From the NCBI RefSeq assembly GCF_018446385.1, contig NC_055986.1, positions 102,395,344 to 102,459,343 of the forward strand: a DNA stretch of 64,000 nt, read 5' to 3'. How positions within the stretch are numbered: position 1 is the first letter of the stretch; each line of letters begins with the position of its first letter. The position numbers and the translations under genes are program-made. This stretch comes from Zingiber officinale. Taxonomy: Eukaryota > Streptophyta > Magnoliopsida > Zingiberales > Zingiberaceae. Of the stretch, positions 34,737 to 45,604 are shown in pieces. A model generated the notes under the pieces. It was not told where the DNA came from. It searched no databases and saw only the letters and a program-made list of their open reading frames with translations.

Positions 34737-37117
34737 ATGGTGTCAGACTTTATTTTATTATTTCTTCTCCCATCTCTCTTTATTGCACACAGTAAACTGC
34801 GCCTCTTTTTCCAGAATTTCCTTGATTATGATTGGCCTTTCAACGGTAAGAGAATTTTTAGGCGTACAACGAGGCGCCACCAACCCCCCTATGATTTGAT
34901 TTGTCGCATCCATCATAAATGCCCATTTATGGTCACATGATGCGTGTCTTTTCTCATCTTCTTTGTAACACTAGCGTCTGCACACTTCTATAATCAACAG
35001 TGTTCATTGAAAAAAGGCATTCTGATCTAATGGTGACCCTATGTTCTATCAACCCTAAACCCTTCATCTTCTTGTCGACCTTGTCCCTCCTTTCCTGCCT
35101 TAGCGTTTCTTCTTTGCTGCAATCTTTGATCAACCCTCGCGCTCACCGTTTCCCAGTGATCTTCTTTACTGATTCTAAGTAAGTAACCTGTTGTGCTGTT
35201 AACCCTTACTTCTGTCTATGGTTGAAGAAACGATTGCTTCCTGGTATACTCAAATTTCATCTTCTTTCAACAAGGATGCTCAGCTAGCTATTCGTAGGCA
35301 ATATGAAATTCCTAGGGCATATGACATCATAATTCCTAAGCTAGATGAGCATCCTCACCATCCTCCTGTTAACTGTGTAACTTTCTTTAAGGATCAGTTG
35401 ATAGGGTTTAAGGTTTCCTGTTCCTCCCTTTCTAATCGATGTAAGCCGATACTTTGACATTCCTCTTCAACAATTTGTGCCCAATGCCTTTCGTTATTTG
35501 TGTGATATATACATGTTGTTTCGTACACTTGATATTCCTCCTACTCCTCAAAATGTTTTTATGTTTTCCTATCCAAAGGTAGCGGAGCTAGGTGTTTTCC
35601 TTTTCCAATCTAGGACTAAGATGGCCCTTTTTGATGATATGCCTTCCTCTCTCAAAGCCTGGAAATCTTGCTTCTTTTTTGTAAAGTTTCCGGGACCTAT
35701 TCCTTGGTCTCATGCTTGGAAATCTTCTTTACCCCCTTTGCCTGATATTAAGGAGCTTCACCTTCATCCTTCTTTTCCCCTCTACTGTGAAAAGTTACTA
35801 TGTTGTCGTCTTTCTATCACTAAATGGCTGTGGAGCGATCTTTTGTATCAGTTTGGTTTAAGCCCGGTCAAATATAAGATAGACGACTCCTTAGGTAAAG
35901 TTCTGTTTCTTCTCGTATCAATTTTTACTAAGTAAAACATTTTCTTCCCTTTGTGTAGTGGCTGGTTTTTATGCTGCTTTAATTGATGAAGAGCTACGTC
36001 TGGAAGAGGCTGAGTTGCGTGCTAAAGAGCAAGAACTTCTTGCCGCACTCAATCAGCCCTCCTCAACTGAGGTCTCAATTCCTCTGGCAGAAGCCTCCAG
36101 CTCTTAGGTGGTTCCTGAGGTGCCTGAGAGCCTTCCTGCGAAAACTCCTGCTGTCCCTTTTCCAGCTGTTTCTTCACCAGTGGTTGTTGCTTCTTCAGCA
36201 ACCACTTCCCTTCCTGTTATCGAGCTTACATCCCCTCTATAGGCTCAGAAAAATCCCTGGCTGAAGTTGCTCCCAGCAAACACCCAAGACACAAACTTAC
36301 CAGAGCTCCTCCACCCAAAAGGAGACTCATTCTTTCTGCTGAAGAATTACTTTCGAAAGGTTTTGCTTCTGCTGACCTTCCTCCTGTTGAGCCTACTTTG
36401 GCTGACCTCTATCCTTCTCTTGTTTTCTCTTCCTCGCCTTCTTCCAGTACTACTGCTCCTGGTGGCACTTCTTTTTCTTTTCCCCTATCTCTTCCAGAGT
36501 CTGGGTCTTTACCTTCTTCCTTTTCTTCTTATTTAATTTTTTCTCCCCCTTCTATCTCAACCTCTTCCTTCTCCACGGGTTGTTCTACCGTTCCCGTCCT
36601 CCCTGTTTTGCTGGGAGGTCCTTTTGCCACTGCTCAAGAGGAAATCCACCCCCTCTTCGAAGGGCTGACTCCTCCTGAAACAATCGATCAATTCTCTCAT
36701 GAGGAAACCAAGGTATGTTTGCTTTTACTTGCTCATTATTTATCCTTGACTAATTTATGACCCCTTATTATATTCTTAGCGATGGATATCTAATATGGGT
36801 CTGACTCTCTTGCTGCATAACTTATATCATGAGAACGAGAAGCTGAAACAACAAGTTGCTGAATTGTCCTCCACCACACTCTCCAAAGAATCCAAGAAAC
36901 AATATGAAGCCCAACTTGAGAGTCTTCAGACTCAATTTAAATCGACTACAGATCTCAACTCTGAACTATCTTCCAAATTAGAGAAGCAGATTACTGAGAC
37001 TAACAAGTTGAAGTCTGACTATGAGTCTGCGTTAGCTGATAAACTAAAGGCTCTACATCTGAAAGATGATGAAATAGCCTCTCTAAACACCTCCTTGAAT
37101 GTAGTTAAAGCAGAGGC

Positions 37118-37785
37118 TGTAGGACCGTTGCGACCGGTTGGAAGAGGAGTTGTTGGATATCCTGCAAAATAAAAAATGAACAACCCTTCCTCGAACTCTT
37201 TAAGCTAACAGTTGTAAAATAAACAAAGCATATAAATAAAATATTAAAAAGACGAGGCACAAGATTTACTTGGTTACAACCAATGTGGTTGTTAAACCAA
37301 GGAAGGTTAAGCGCACTAGAATACTCCTTCAGGCGGAGAAGCCTCTTACAATGTTGAAGCGCAGAAAACAGAAGCTTAAATACAACTCTAAAGCACACAA
37401 GCGTTGGAAATGAATTACTGGAGTTCGTTTTAAAAGCTTCTGGACCAAGGCTATATTTATAACCTTGGTCGGGGTGCCTGGAAGGGTTCCGGGTGCCCTG
37501 GGGGGATAAATTTTATCCCCCAACGTTCGGATCGAGTCAAACCTCGATATAGTCAAAAAGCCATTTTCGGGCGCCCAGAATGGATCCGGGTGCCCGGAAT
37601 ATTAAAGTCAACCCAATTGACTTTTGGTCCGGTCTCTTTGCTCCGGTTTAGCTCGCTTCTGGTCCGGGTCTTCCGCTCCAGCTCTACTTGCTTGGGTGAT
37701 CTCTGACATCCGGAATAGGGCTCACTCGAACCCAACTTCCGGTCTTCTCGAGCGTGCTTCCCTTTGGCTTCTCGTCCCTCAGAAT
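37118..37785 (-). repeat. 3' LTR of A2, outer part
   Basis: It begins TGTAGGACC and includes the TATA inverted repeat (37443-37470, one mismatch) and gggcgccc-type boxes. It is interrupted at AGAAT (37781-37785), the target site of element B. Confidence 0.88.
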
Positions 37786-38848
37786 TGTTGGAGCAATGCC
37801 AATGGTCCGCGGGACCATGTGTTTTTGTGTTTGGGCAAAGGGTTTAAGTTAGGTTTACCCTCGTTATTTGATATGTGTACTTGAGTTGTGCAGGACTGCA
37901 GGTGACACATGTGACTCAGGTTGACGGCTTCGGGTCCGATGAAGGATGGCATTGAGGACAAGCCGCGGGCTTGAATGCATCTGAGGGATCGTGGACAAGG
38001 CAGCAAGGACAAGGGCCGAGGGAAGCGACTTCGAGGCATACGCGAAGGATGGCATTGGAGACAAGCCGCAGGCTTGGATGCATCCGAGGGACGAGAGCCA
38101 AAGGAAGTAGGCTTAAAGGAAAGAGGTCAAGGCTGCAAAGAAGAGTCAAGTAAGTCGTGAGGGTCCGAGTGCGAGTGAAATGTACTCGGGATGGGAAACC
38201 CTAAGTTTAGGGTTGTACCAGTCGACTGGTACTGGGACCAGTCGACTGGTGGTGAGCACAGAAGCATTCTGTGCCCGAAATGGCTGGGATCAGTCGACTG
38301 GTCATGGACCAGTCGACTGATAGATAGCCGTTGGAGTGCCGTTGTGGCTGGCACTAGTCGACTGGTGCATGAACCAGTCGACTGGTAACGGGCAAATCAG
38401 CAAGGCTGATTTACCCAAGCTCTATAAGAAGGAGCTTGGTATGGCCGGCCAAGGCGACGAAATTAGACTTGGTTAAAGCCTAATTAGTAGTCACAAGAGT
38501 GCTCAAGTGTTTGTGGAATCCAAGAGGTCTTGGTGTGTTGTGGTGAGGTTTCTCCACCCACAAGGAGCGACTTGAGATAGCCGGAGTTTGCCGGGGGCTA
38601 ATCCACCGAAGGATCGGGATCGTCCACCTTACGGACAGTCGTGGAGTAGGAGCCATAATCTCCGAACCACGTTAAACAACGTGTTAGCTTGGTTTGCATC
38701 TCTTATTCTTGTCTTAAGCTTTCTTTGTATTCATATTTGTAGTTAGTATTAGATTTCCGCTGCGTAAACTAACAATAGTGTAGAAAGCGACTATTTGGGG
38801 GTGCCGTCTATCCAACCCCCCTTCAAGCCGACCACCGATCCTCCAACA
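37786..38848 (+). repeat. 5' LTR of element B
   Basis: TGTTGGAGC to CTCCAACA, 1063 bp. Six cagtcgactg-type palindromes lie at 38218-38392. The TATA motif (tataagaag, 38423-38431) is flanked by CCAAGCTC (38415-38422) and GAGCTTGG (38432-38439). Primer site tggtatcagag follows at 38851-38861. Confidence 0.95.
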
Positions 38849-38912
38849 AGTGGTATCAGAGCGAGGACACACTTCATTGGGCTAACCGCCGAGAAGAGCA
38901 ACGCATAAGAAG

Positions 38913-40553
38913 ATGGCCGGGTTGATTGTCCCTCCAAAGTTCGAAGGAGGAAGCCTTGGGGACATCACGTATTGGATGATGAGGATGGAGGTTTTCTTCG
39001 ACACGAATTGGGACACCATGTTGGTGGTAAATGAACCATTCGAAGTCCCTAAAGACAAGAAAGGGAAGAAGCTACGACCACAACATCGGAAGGAGGAGCA
39101 AACCACACGGTCAAAGGCAAACGATAAGGTAATATCTATTTTGATTGATATTTTGCCTAATCATGTGATAAATGGTGTCGGTGAGTATAAGAACGCCCAC
39201 GAGTTGTGGAGCAAGGTGAAGATGGTTATACAAGAAGAACCTAAACCTACACAAGAAAAAGAAGAACCCAAGGAGATGGGTTTAATTGCTCAAGTTGAGG
39301 AGGAGCAAATGGAAGTTGAGCCATGCTCAACATCCGTGGAGGAGAAGGAAGATGAAGCATCATCAACATCCTCAAGGGTTGAAGAAGAATCCAAGACGGA
39401 TGAAGAAGAGGTCTTGGAGGTCAACCTAGTGAGCACCTCCACCGAAGCTAAGTTAAAGGACCACATTGTATGCTTCGGGTGCAATAAGAAAGGACACTAC
39501 AAGAGTAGATGTCCTATGGGTAAGAAGAAGGTAATTCCTAAACCCAATCAAGTTATTTTGAATACTAACATGGGTTGTAGGAATAAAGAAGCCCAAAAGA
39601 AGGAGAAGAAATGGCACATAGTGTGCTTCACGTGTGGTGAGCGGGGTCATTACCACACCAAATGCCCAAAGAAGAAAGAAATCAAGAAGTTGGCGCATTT
39701 GAAGAAATGGGAGAAGAAGAGAAGCAAGAGTCAAGGGGGAGCTTCAAGGGTAAGGGAGGTATACCCTAACTTGAAGGTTAATTCAAATTTAAACTCCTCC
39801 ATGCATGTTAGGAAAAATAATGTTAATCATTATATGCCCATGCAAAATTTTGGTTTCAAATATCATGATAGGAGTAGGGTAATTGTAGATCAAAATCCTA
39901 GGAGACCCATTCATGAAAAATCTAGAAATGGTAGACCTAAGGAGACCCAAGGCATTAATCCCAAGAAGGGGAGACATATGCCTAGAAAGGGTAGGTCTAG
40001 GAATGTTCAATGTGGACAAGTTAATTCTAGGGTTAGGAACCTAGAGAGGGAGAATCAAGCTTTGAAGTCAAAGCTTGATAATTTAGAGAAATTTCTTAAG
40101 AGATTCACTATTGGATCTAAGGAATTAAGGATGATGTTGGGTAGCCAAAGACCCAACAATGATAGATCGGGCTTGGGATACCGATCTAGTCCCTCCAAGG
40201 CCAATGAGAGTTCATATGCTAGGGTGGCAAATGATCATAGCAAGGGAGAGTCCTCCAAAGCTAAGGGAAAGTCTTATGCTAGGGTTGCATATGACTATAG
40301 CAAGGAGAAACCAATAAATGGCAAGGGAAAGTCATTTAAAAGTAAGGAAAAATTAACCAAGGACAAAGTGTCCAAGGTTAAGAAAGTTAGGTTTGTAGGC
40401 CAAGTGTCACCGGAGGTGCACCGATGTGGCCTAGTTACAATAGATGAGTCACCTAGGGAGGTGACTAAGGTAAAGAGCTCTAGGGGGAGATCCAAGAGTC
40501 AATTTGGGACCCATGGCCAATGGATCTCAGGTGGGTTCTACTTGGGAGTCTAG
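38913..40553 (+). CDS. Copia gag polyprotein of B, intact
   Basis: An open frame of 546 codons starts at the first ATG after the primer site, MAGLIVPPKFEGGSLGDITY. An N-terminal capsid-like part (to about residue 115, with YKNAHELWSKVKMV) is followed by a Glu/Ser-rich acidic linker, two CCHC zinc knuckles (CFGCNKKGHYKSRC near residue 189 and CFTCGERGHYHTKC near 236), a basic region, a coiled coil (residues about 375-395) and a Lys/Ser-rich tail containing the repeat SYARVA. Gag would package the element RNA. It is the only unbroken retroelement gene in the window, which suggests selection or recent insertion. The layout matches D gag, so B and D are related. Confidence 0.9.
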   Translation: MAGLIVPPKFEGGSLGDITYWMMRMEVFFDTNWDTMLVVNEPFEVPKDKKGKKLRPQHRKEEQTTRSKANDKVISILIDILPNHVINGVGEYKNAHELWSKVKMVIQEEPKPTQEKEEPKEMGLIAQVEEEQMEVEPCSTSVEEKEDEASSTSSRVEEESKTDEEEVLEVNLVSTSTEAKLKDHIVCFGCNKKGHYKSRCPMGKKKVIPKPNQVILNTNMGCRNKEAQKKEKKWHIVCFTCGERGHYHTKCPKKKEIKKLAHLKKWEKKRSKSQGGASRVREVYPNLKVNSNLNSSMHVRKNNVNHYMPMQNFGFKYHDRSRVIVDQNPRRPIHEKSRNGRPKETQGINPKKGRHMPRKGRSRNVQCGQVNSRVRNLERENQALKSKLDNLEKFLKRFTIGSKELRMMLGSQRPNNDRSGLGYRSSPSKANESSYARVANDHSKGESSKAKGKSYARVAYDYSKEKPINGKGKSFKSKEKLTKDKVSKVKKVRFVGQVSPEVHRCGLVTIDESPREVTKVKSSRGRSKSQFGTHGQWISGGFYLGV

Positions 40554-41662
40554 AGGAGCCATGGAGTGTGCCAAAAGGTTTGGAGATGGATTTGAGTCTC
40601 AAACCTAGGGATTTGGCACACATGGTTTGTGTTTCATGCAAGAAATATGACATTTGGGGTCATATAGCATGATAATTGGTTTTAGATGTATAGATGTCAT
40701 ATAAACCAATGCTAGGGATGCATTTTGGGTTGGTATGGGCAAATACATCAAAAGGAAGCCAAAACTAGGACTTTAGGTCAAGGTTCAATTGAACCATTTA
40801 GCTAGTTTTGGATTTTGTGTCAATCTTGGGATTGGTGATAGATACATTTTGTAATGTATTTTTCCCAAGTAGACACTGGTACAATAGACCTCTCCACAAA
40901 ATTTGGGAATTTTTGGAGGTCTAGGGAATTACTGGTGCATTTCTAAAGTTGGCCTGAAAATGCTGATTTTTTCAGAAAAAGGGTACCAGTGTTTTTCGAC
41001 CACAGAATGCTTCTGTAAGGTTGTGTCGAAGGGGGCAGTCGACTGGCACTTGGGCAGTCGACTGATACCAGCCTGATATTATTTTTCAGAGCTGTTCTTG
41101 ACCATGTCAACTCACTTAGATGTATGGGATCCAAGGGGGATTAATACATGAGTTTAGGGTCAGTTTGGATGATAAGTTTTCAACAATTGGGATATTGTTG
41201 GAGAACTTTTTGGATGTTAGGCAAAGGGGGAGAATTAAGGTTTAAATTGGGAAAACCTTAAGTGCCTTTGTGTAGGGGGAGCCTTGGGATAGGTTCTTAA
41301 AAAGCCCGTTGTAAAATCCTAGCTCATTGGGGAGTTTAGGTGTAGGGGGAGCCTTGGGATAGGTTCTTAAAAAGCCCGTGGTAAAATCCTAGCTTAATGG
41401 GGAGCGTAGGTGTAGGGGGAGCCTTGTGATAGGTTCCAATGCTTGGTGCATTGTTTCGGCGGTTGCCAAGTGTGTAGCCTTGGCAACGTAAGTCCATTCG
41501 GCGTTGTAAGTCCAAGTGTGTAGCCTTGGCATCGTAAGTCCATTCGGCGGAGTAAGTCCAAGTATGTAGCCTTGGCATCGTAAGTCCATTGTATTAGCAT
41601 GTTTATTTTCTATATGTTTTCCTTAACTTAAACGTATTGCCAAACACCAAAAAGGGGGAGAT
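40554..41662 (+). other. Non-coding 3' interior of B with repeats and polypurine tract
   Basis: A cagtcgactg pair lies at 41037-41066. A 62-bp repeat (gtgtagggggagccttgggatagg type) occurs about 2.5 times at 41280-41440, and a 'gtaagtccattcggcg' repeat three times at 41488-41590. The purine tract aaaaagggggagat (41649-41662) precedes the 3' LTR. Confidence 0.75.
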
Positions 41663-42686
41663 TGTTGGAGCAATCCCAATGGTCCGCGGGACCATGTGTT
41701 TTTGTGTTTGGGCAAAGGGTTTAAGTTAGGTTTACCCTCGTTATTTGATATGTGTACTTGAGTTGTGCAGGACTGCAGGTGACACATGTGACTCAGGTTG
41801 ACGGCTTCGGGTCCGATGAAGGATGGCATTGAGGACAAGCCGCGGGCTTGAATGCATCTGAGGGATCGTGGACAAGGCAGCAAGGACAAGGGCCGAGGGA
41901 AGCGACTTCGAGGCATACGCGAAGGATGGCATTGGAGACAAGCCGCGGGCTTGGATGCATCCGAGGGACGAGAGCCAAAGGAAGTAGGCTTGAAGGCAAG
42001 AGGTCAAGGCTGCAAAGAAGAGTCAAGTGAGTCGTGAGGGTCCGAGTGCGAGTGAAATGTACTCGGGCTGGGAAACCCTAAGTTTAGGGTTGTACCACGA
42101 TCGGTGGTGAGCATGTACATTCGTGCTCGAATGGTTGGATCACCGACCGTCATGGGACCACCGATCGATAGATAGCCGCTTGAGTGCTAGGCACCACGAC
42201 CGGGTGCATGGACCGCCGATCGGTAACGGGCAAATCAGCAAGGCTGATTTCCCCAAGCTCTATAAGAAGGAGCTTGGTATGGCCGGCCAAGGCGACGAAA
42301 TTAGACTTGTTAAAGCCTAATTAGTAGTCACAAGAGTGCTCAAGTGTTTGTGGAATCCAAGAGGTCTTGGTGTGTTGTGGTGAGGTTTCTCCACCCACAA
42401 GGAGCGACTTGAGATAGCCGGAGTTTGCCGGGGGCTAATCCACCGAAGGATCGGGATCGTCCACCTTACGGACAGCCGTGGAGTAGGAGCCCTAATCTCC
42501 GAACCACGTTAAACAACGTGTTAGCTTGGTTTGCATCTCTTATTCTTGTCTTAAGCTTTCTTTTGTATTCATATTTGTAGTTAGTATTAGATTTCCGCTG
42601 CGTAAACTAACAATAGTGTAGAAAGCGACTATTTGGGGGTGTCATCTATCCAACCCCCCTTCAAGCCGGCCACCGATCCTCCAACA
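41663..42686 (+). repeat. 3' LTR of element B, with different palindrome boxes
   Basis: Outside 42090-42230 it is nearly identical to the 5' LTR. In that segment the cagtcgactg boxes are replaced at matching positions by cgatcgg or ccgaccg-type boxes. The TATA stem (42253-42260 and 42270-42277) is unchanged. Confidence 0.93.
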
Positions 42687-42691
42687 AGAAT

Positions 42692-42992
42692 CACCGCGTG
42701 TTTCCTTCTCATCCGCCAGCGTACTCATCCGCAGTGTTCATCCCTCGGTCGTCGACCTTCTCGCTAGCTACGCCTCTTGCGAAACCACCGCGCGCTTCCT
42801 TCTCGTCCGCCGATGTACTCTTCCGCAGCGCCTCGTCCCTCTGACGCACCGCGTGCCGTCCTTCTCGCTAGCTGCGTCTTCCGCTTGAGTACCTGTGCTC
42901 CTAAGCTCCTGCACATTTAGACACAAGGTTAAATACAAACATGACCTAACTTAACTTGTTGATCACACTAAAACAACCTTGGGGTTCCAACA
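42692..42992 (-). repeat. 3' LTR of A2, inner part
   Basis: It continues the A2 LTR after element B and ends ...GGGGTTCCAACA at 42992. The adjoining pyrimidine run (42993-43010) is the purine tract on the minus strand. Confidence 0.85.
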
Positions 42993-43010
42993 ATCTCCTC
43001 CTTTTTGATG

Positions 43011-43537
43011 TGGTCAACCCAAGTTAAGCTAGGGTTAAAATAGATATAAAAATAAACAATTTATATTGCAATCACGTGCAACAAGATAGAAAAAATTAAA
43101 TTTTAACAAAAAAAATTAAAATTTCAATTTCTACCTCTCCCTAAACTTATACTTTTTCTTCTCCCCCTTTGATCACATAAAAAACATGGGGTTCTAAGAA
43201 AAAAAAATCTAAGGGTAGACACTTAGAAAAATTATGAAAATTTATTTCAATGATTTTCTGAAAAAATTTTCCAAGTCAAGGAAAATTTCTAAGTTAAAAA
43301 TAACTTTTGAAAAATTTCTAAGTTTTCGTCATCAAGAAAAAACTTTTTAAGTCCAAAACTTTATGCAAGAAAATTTTAAAAAAAAATTCTATGCATTTTA
43401 TTTATTTAATTTTTAGTTCTAATGCTTTTATTAGAAAGTTTTAAATTTTCATTTTAATTTTTCATAATTTTTTAAATCACACTTTTCAGATTTAAAGCCA
43501 CAAATATTAAGCATGCAAAAATTTGTATCATGTTAAT
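43011..43537 (-). other. Non-coding 3' interior of A2
   Basis: AT-rich, homologous to 1800-2320 of A1 in reverse orientation. No gene is present. Confidence 0.6.
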
Positions 43538-44359
43538 TTATATTATTTTTTGAATTTCAACTTCACAAAAATACTTCAATAGCATAAATTCTAACTTGAT
43601 AAAATTTTTCGACAATATAAAAAATTCTTTCAGCAATGTGCAAGATTCGTTCGAAAAAATATTTTGTAGTTTGCAGGAATTTTTTAACAACAAAAATTCT
43701 AATTTGCAGGAGTCTATTAATAATAGATTTCTTAATCTAAAAAACTTTTCCGAAGATTCAATTTCTGATTCGAAAAAATCTTCAAGCAATTTTTCGATTG
43801 ATTGAACCAATTGATCAGAAGTTTGAGTCCATACCTGACTTACCTTTTCGATAGTTGATTCTCCCCCTGTCGAGTTGTTTTCTTCTGAAGTCTCTCCCCC
43901 TTCATCGTTGCTCATCTGGGATGGGCTTTCTGTGGCTTCGGGATGGAATTCAACCATTGAGTTTGTTGGGGCTGTTGCGACACTTATCTCGATTTCGGAC
44001 TCTTCAGATGATGGATCGGCGTTGGATTCAGCCTCGACTTGTTCTTCGTAGAGTTTCAAGAACTTTTGAAACAGTTCTTTCGCGCTTTTGTATTCTTCGA
44101 CTCTGTCGAAATCTTCATTCGGTATTGCGCTTAGAATGTGAAACTCTGCCCGAGCGTTTGCCATAGACTCGTCGCGTTGCTTCTCGTTCCAGAGGTATAT
44201 CTCGAGCTTTTCGCCGTTTGCTTTCTTTGGTGCTTCATAACCAGATTTCATTATTAAAGAAATACCAACATCAGAGTTAAGATATACCTTCATTTGTTGC
44301 TTCCAAAAAGCAAGCTCCCCCTCAAATGCTGGTGGGTAGATGCTAGCTCCGGCCATCAC
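43538..44359 (-). CDS. Copia gag of A2, open
   Basis: An open frame of 273 codons starts MMAGASIYPPAFEGELAFWK and ends at 43538. The capsid-like part includes SMANARAEFHILSAIPNEDF and KELFQKFLKLYEEQVE. A Glu/Ser/Thr-rich acidic segment follows, then a C-terminal series of short Leu-rich repeats (LLLKNSCKLQ, LLKEFFILSK, LLKYFCEVE) that could form a helix bundle. No zinc knuckle is present, unlike B, C and D. The gene is shorter than usual copia gag, so it may be truncated. A1 encodes the same protein with a frameshift. Confidence 0.75.
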   Translation of the reverse strand: MMAGASIYPPAFEGELAFWKQQMKVYLNSDVGISLIMKSGYEAPKKANGEKLEIYLWNEKQRDESMANARAEFHILSAIPNEDFDRVEEYKSAKELFQKFLKLYEEQVEAESNADPSSEESEIEISVATAPTNSMVEFHPEATESPSQMSNDEGGETSEENNSTGGESTIEKVSQVWTQTSDQLVQSIEKLLEDFFESEIESSEKFFRLRNLLLIDSCKLEFLLLKNSCKLQNIFSNESCTLLKEFFILSKNFIKLEFMLLKYFCEVEIQKII

Positions 44360-44400
44360 CTTATTGCTTCCATCGGCGATTAGTCCTCCTGAAGCGCCTT

Positions 44401-44415
44401 GGCTCTGATACCACT
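44401..44415 (-). other. Primer-binding site of A2
   Basis: ctctgataccactt next to the 5' LTR is the reverse complement of the Met-tRNA primer site. Confidence 0.9.
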
Positions 44416-45401
44416 TGTAGGACCGTTGCCACCATCTTGAAGGGGGGTTGTTGGATATCCTGCAAAATCAAAAATGAACAACCCTTCCTCGAACTCTTTA
44501 AGCTAACACTTGTAAAATAAACAAAGCAGATAAATAAAACATTAAAAAGACGAGGCACAAGATTTACTTGGTTACAACTGATGTGGTTGTTAATCCAAGG
44601 AAGGTTAAGCACACTAGAATACTCCTTCAGGCGGAGAAGCCTCTTACAACGTTGAAGCGTAGAAAATAGAAGCTTAAATACAACTCTAAAGCATACAAGC
44701 GTTGGAAATGAATTACTGGAGTTCGTTTTCAAAGCTTCTGGACCAAAGCTATATTTATAGCCTTGGTCAGGGCACCTGGAAGGGTTCCGGGCGCCCTGGG
44801 GGGATAAATTTTATCCCTCAACGTTCAGATCAAGTCAAACCTTGATTCAGTCAAAAAGCCATTTCCGGGCGCCCAGACCATTAAAGTCAACCCAGTTGAC
44901 TTTTGGTCCAGGCTCTTTGCTCCGGTTCAGCTCGCTTCTGGTCCGGGTCTTCCGCTCTAGCTCCGCTTTCTTGGGTGATCTCTGACATCCGGAATAGAGC
45001 TCACCCGAACCCAACTTCCGGTCTTCTCGAGCGTGCTTCCCTCCGGCTTCTCTTCCCTCGGAATCACCGTGTGTTTCCTTCTCGTCTGCCAGCGTACTAA
45101 TCCGCAGTCTTCGTCCCTCGGTCGTCGACCTTCTCGCTAGCTTTGTCTCTTGCTCCCCGAGCAATCTTCTACTCCGGCTATCGTCCCTCGGAACCACCGC
45201 GCGCTTCCTTCTCGTCCGCTGGTGTACTCTTCCGCAGCGCCTCGTCCCTCGGACGCACCGCGTGTCGTCCTTCTCGCTAGTTGCATCTTCCGCTTGAGTA
45301 TCTGTGCTCCTAAGCTCCTGCACACTTAGACTCAAGGTTAAATACAAACAGGACCTAACTTAACTTGTTGATCACACCAAAACAACCTTGGGGTTCCAAT
45401 A
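44416..45401 (-). repeat. 5' LTR of A2
   Basis: It runs from TGTAGGACC to GGTTCCAATA (986 bp). TATA inverted repeat at 44741-44768 has one mismatch in an arm. gggcgccc boxes lie at about 44770-44880. Confidence 0.9.
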
Positions 45402-45604
45402 TAGGCCTCCACCAAAGATGCCGAGCTGAAGTCCTCCCACTCAGCTCTGGTGGTTTACAAAGCTGGTGAAGATACTCGCTTCAAGGAGTGGGCTACCATC
45501 TTGATCCACTCTACTGAATTCAACAGACCAATCGTAAAGTCTATTTTGGCCGCCTATACCGCTGGAGCTGAAGGAGCAGTAAAGCAATTACGAGAAGAAG
45601 ACTT

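Larger units (their letters stand above)
37786..42686 (+). mobile_element. Copia-type gag-only LTR retrotransposon B, complete
   Basis: LTRs lie at 37786-38848 and 41663-42686, with perfect AGAAT duplications at 37781-37785 and 42687-42691. A primer site, a single long gag and a polypurine tract are present, but no pol. It lies within the 3' LTR of A2 and is the youngest insertion in this nest. Confidence 0.95.
37118..45401 (-). mobile_element. Copia-type gag-only element A2, split by element B
   Basis: LTRs lie at 44416-45401 (5') and 37118-37785 plus 42692-42992 (3'). The gag is on the minus strand. The flanking repeats are gaggc (37113-37117) and taggc (45402-45406), identical in four of five bases, and they split aORF1 cleanly. 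The 5' LTR ends CCAATA instead of CCAACA. It is the same family as A1. Confidence 0.88.

Noticed and set aside
37779..38153. Overlapping frames on both strands in LTR B (again at 41623-42037)
   Set aside because: They are wholly inside the LTR and repeated in both copies; no domain.
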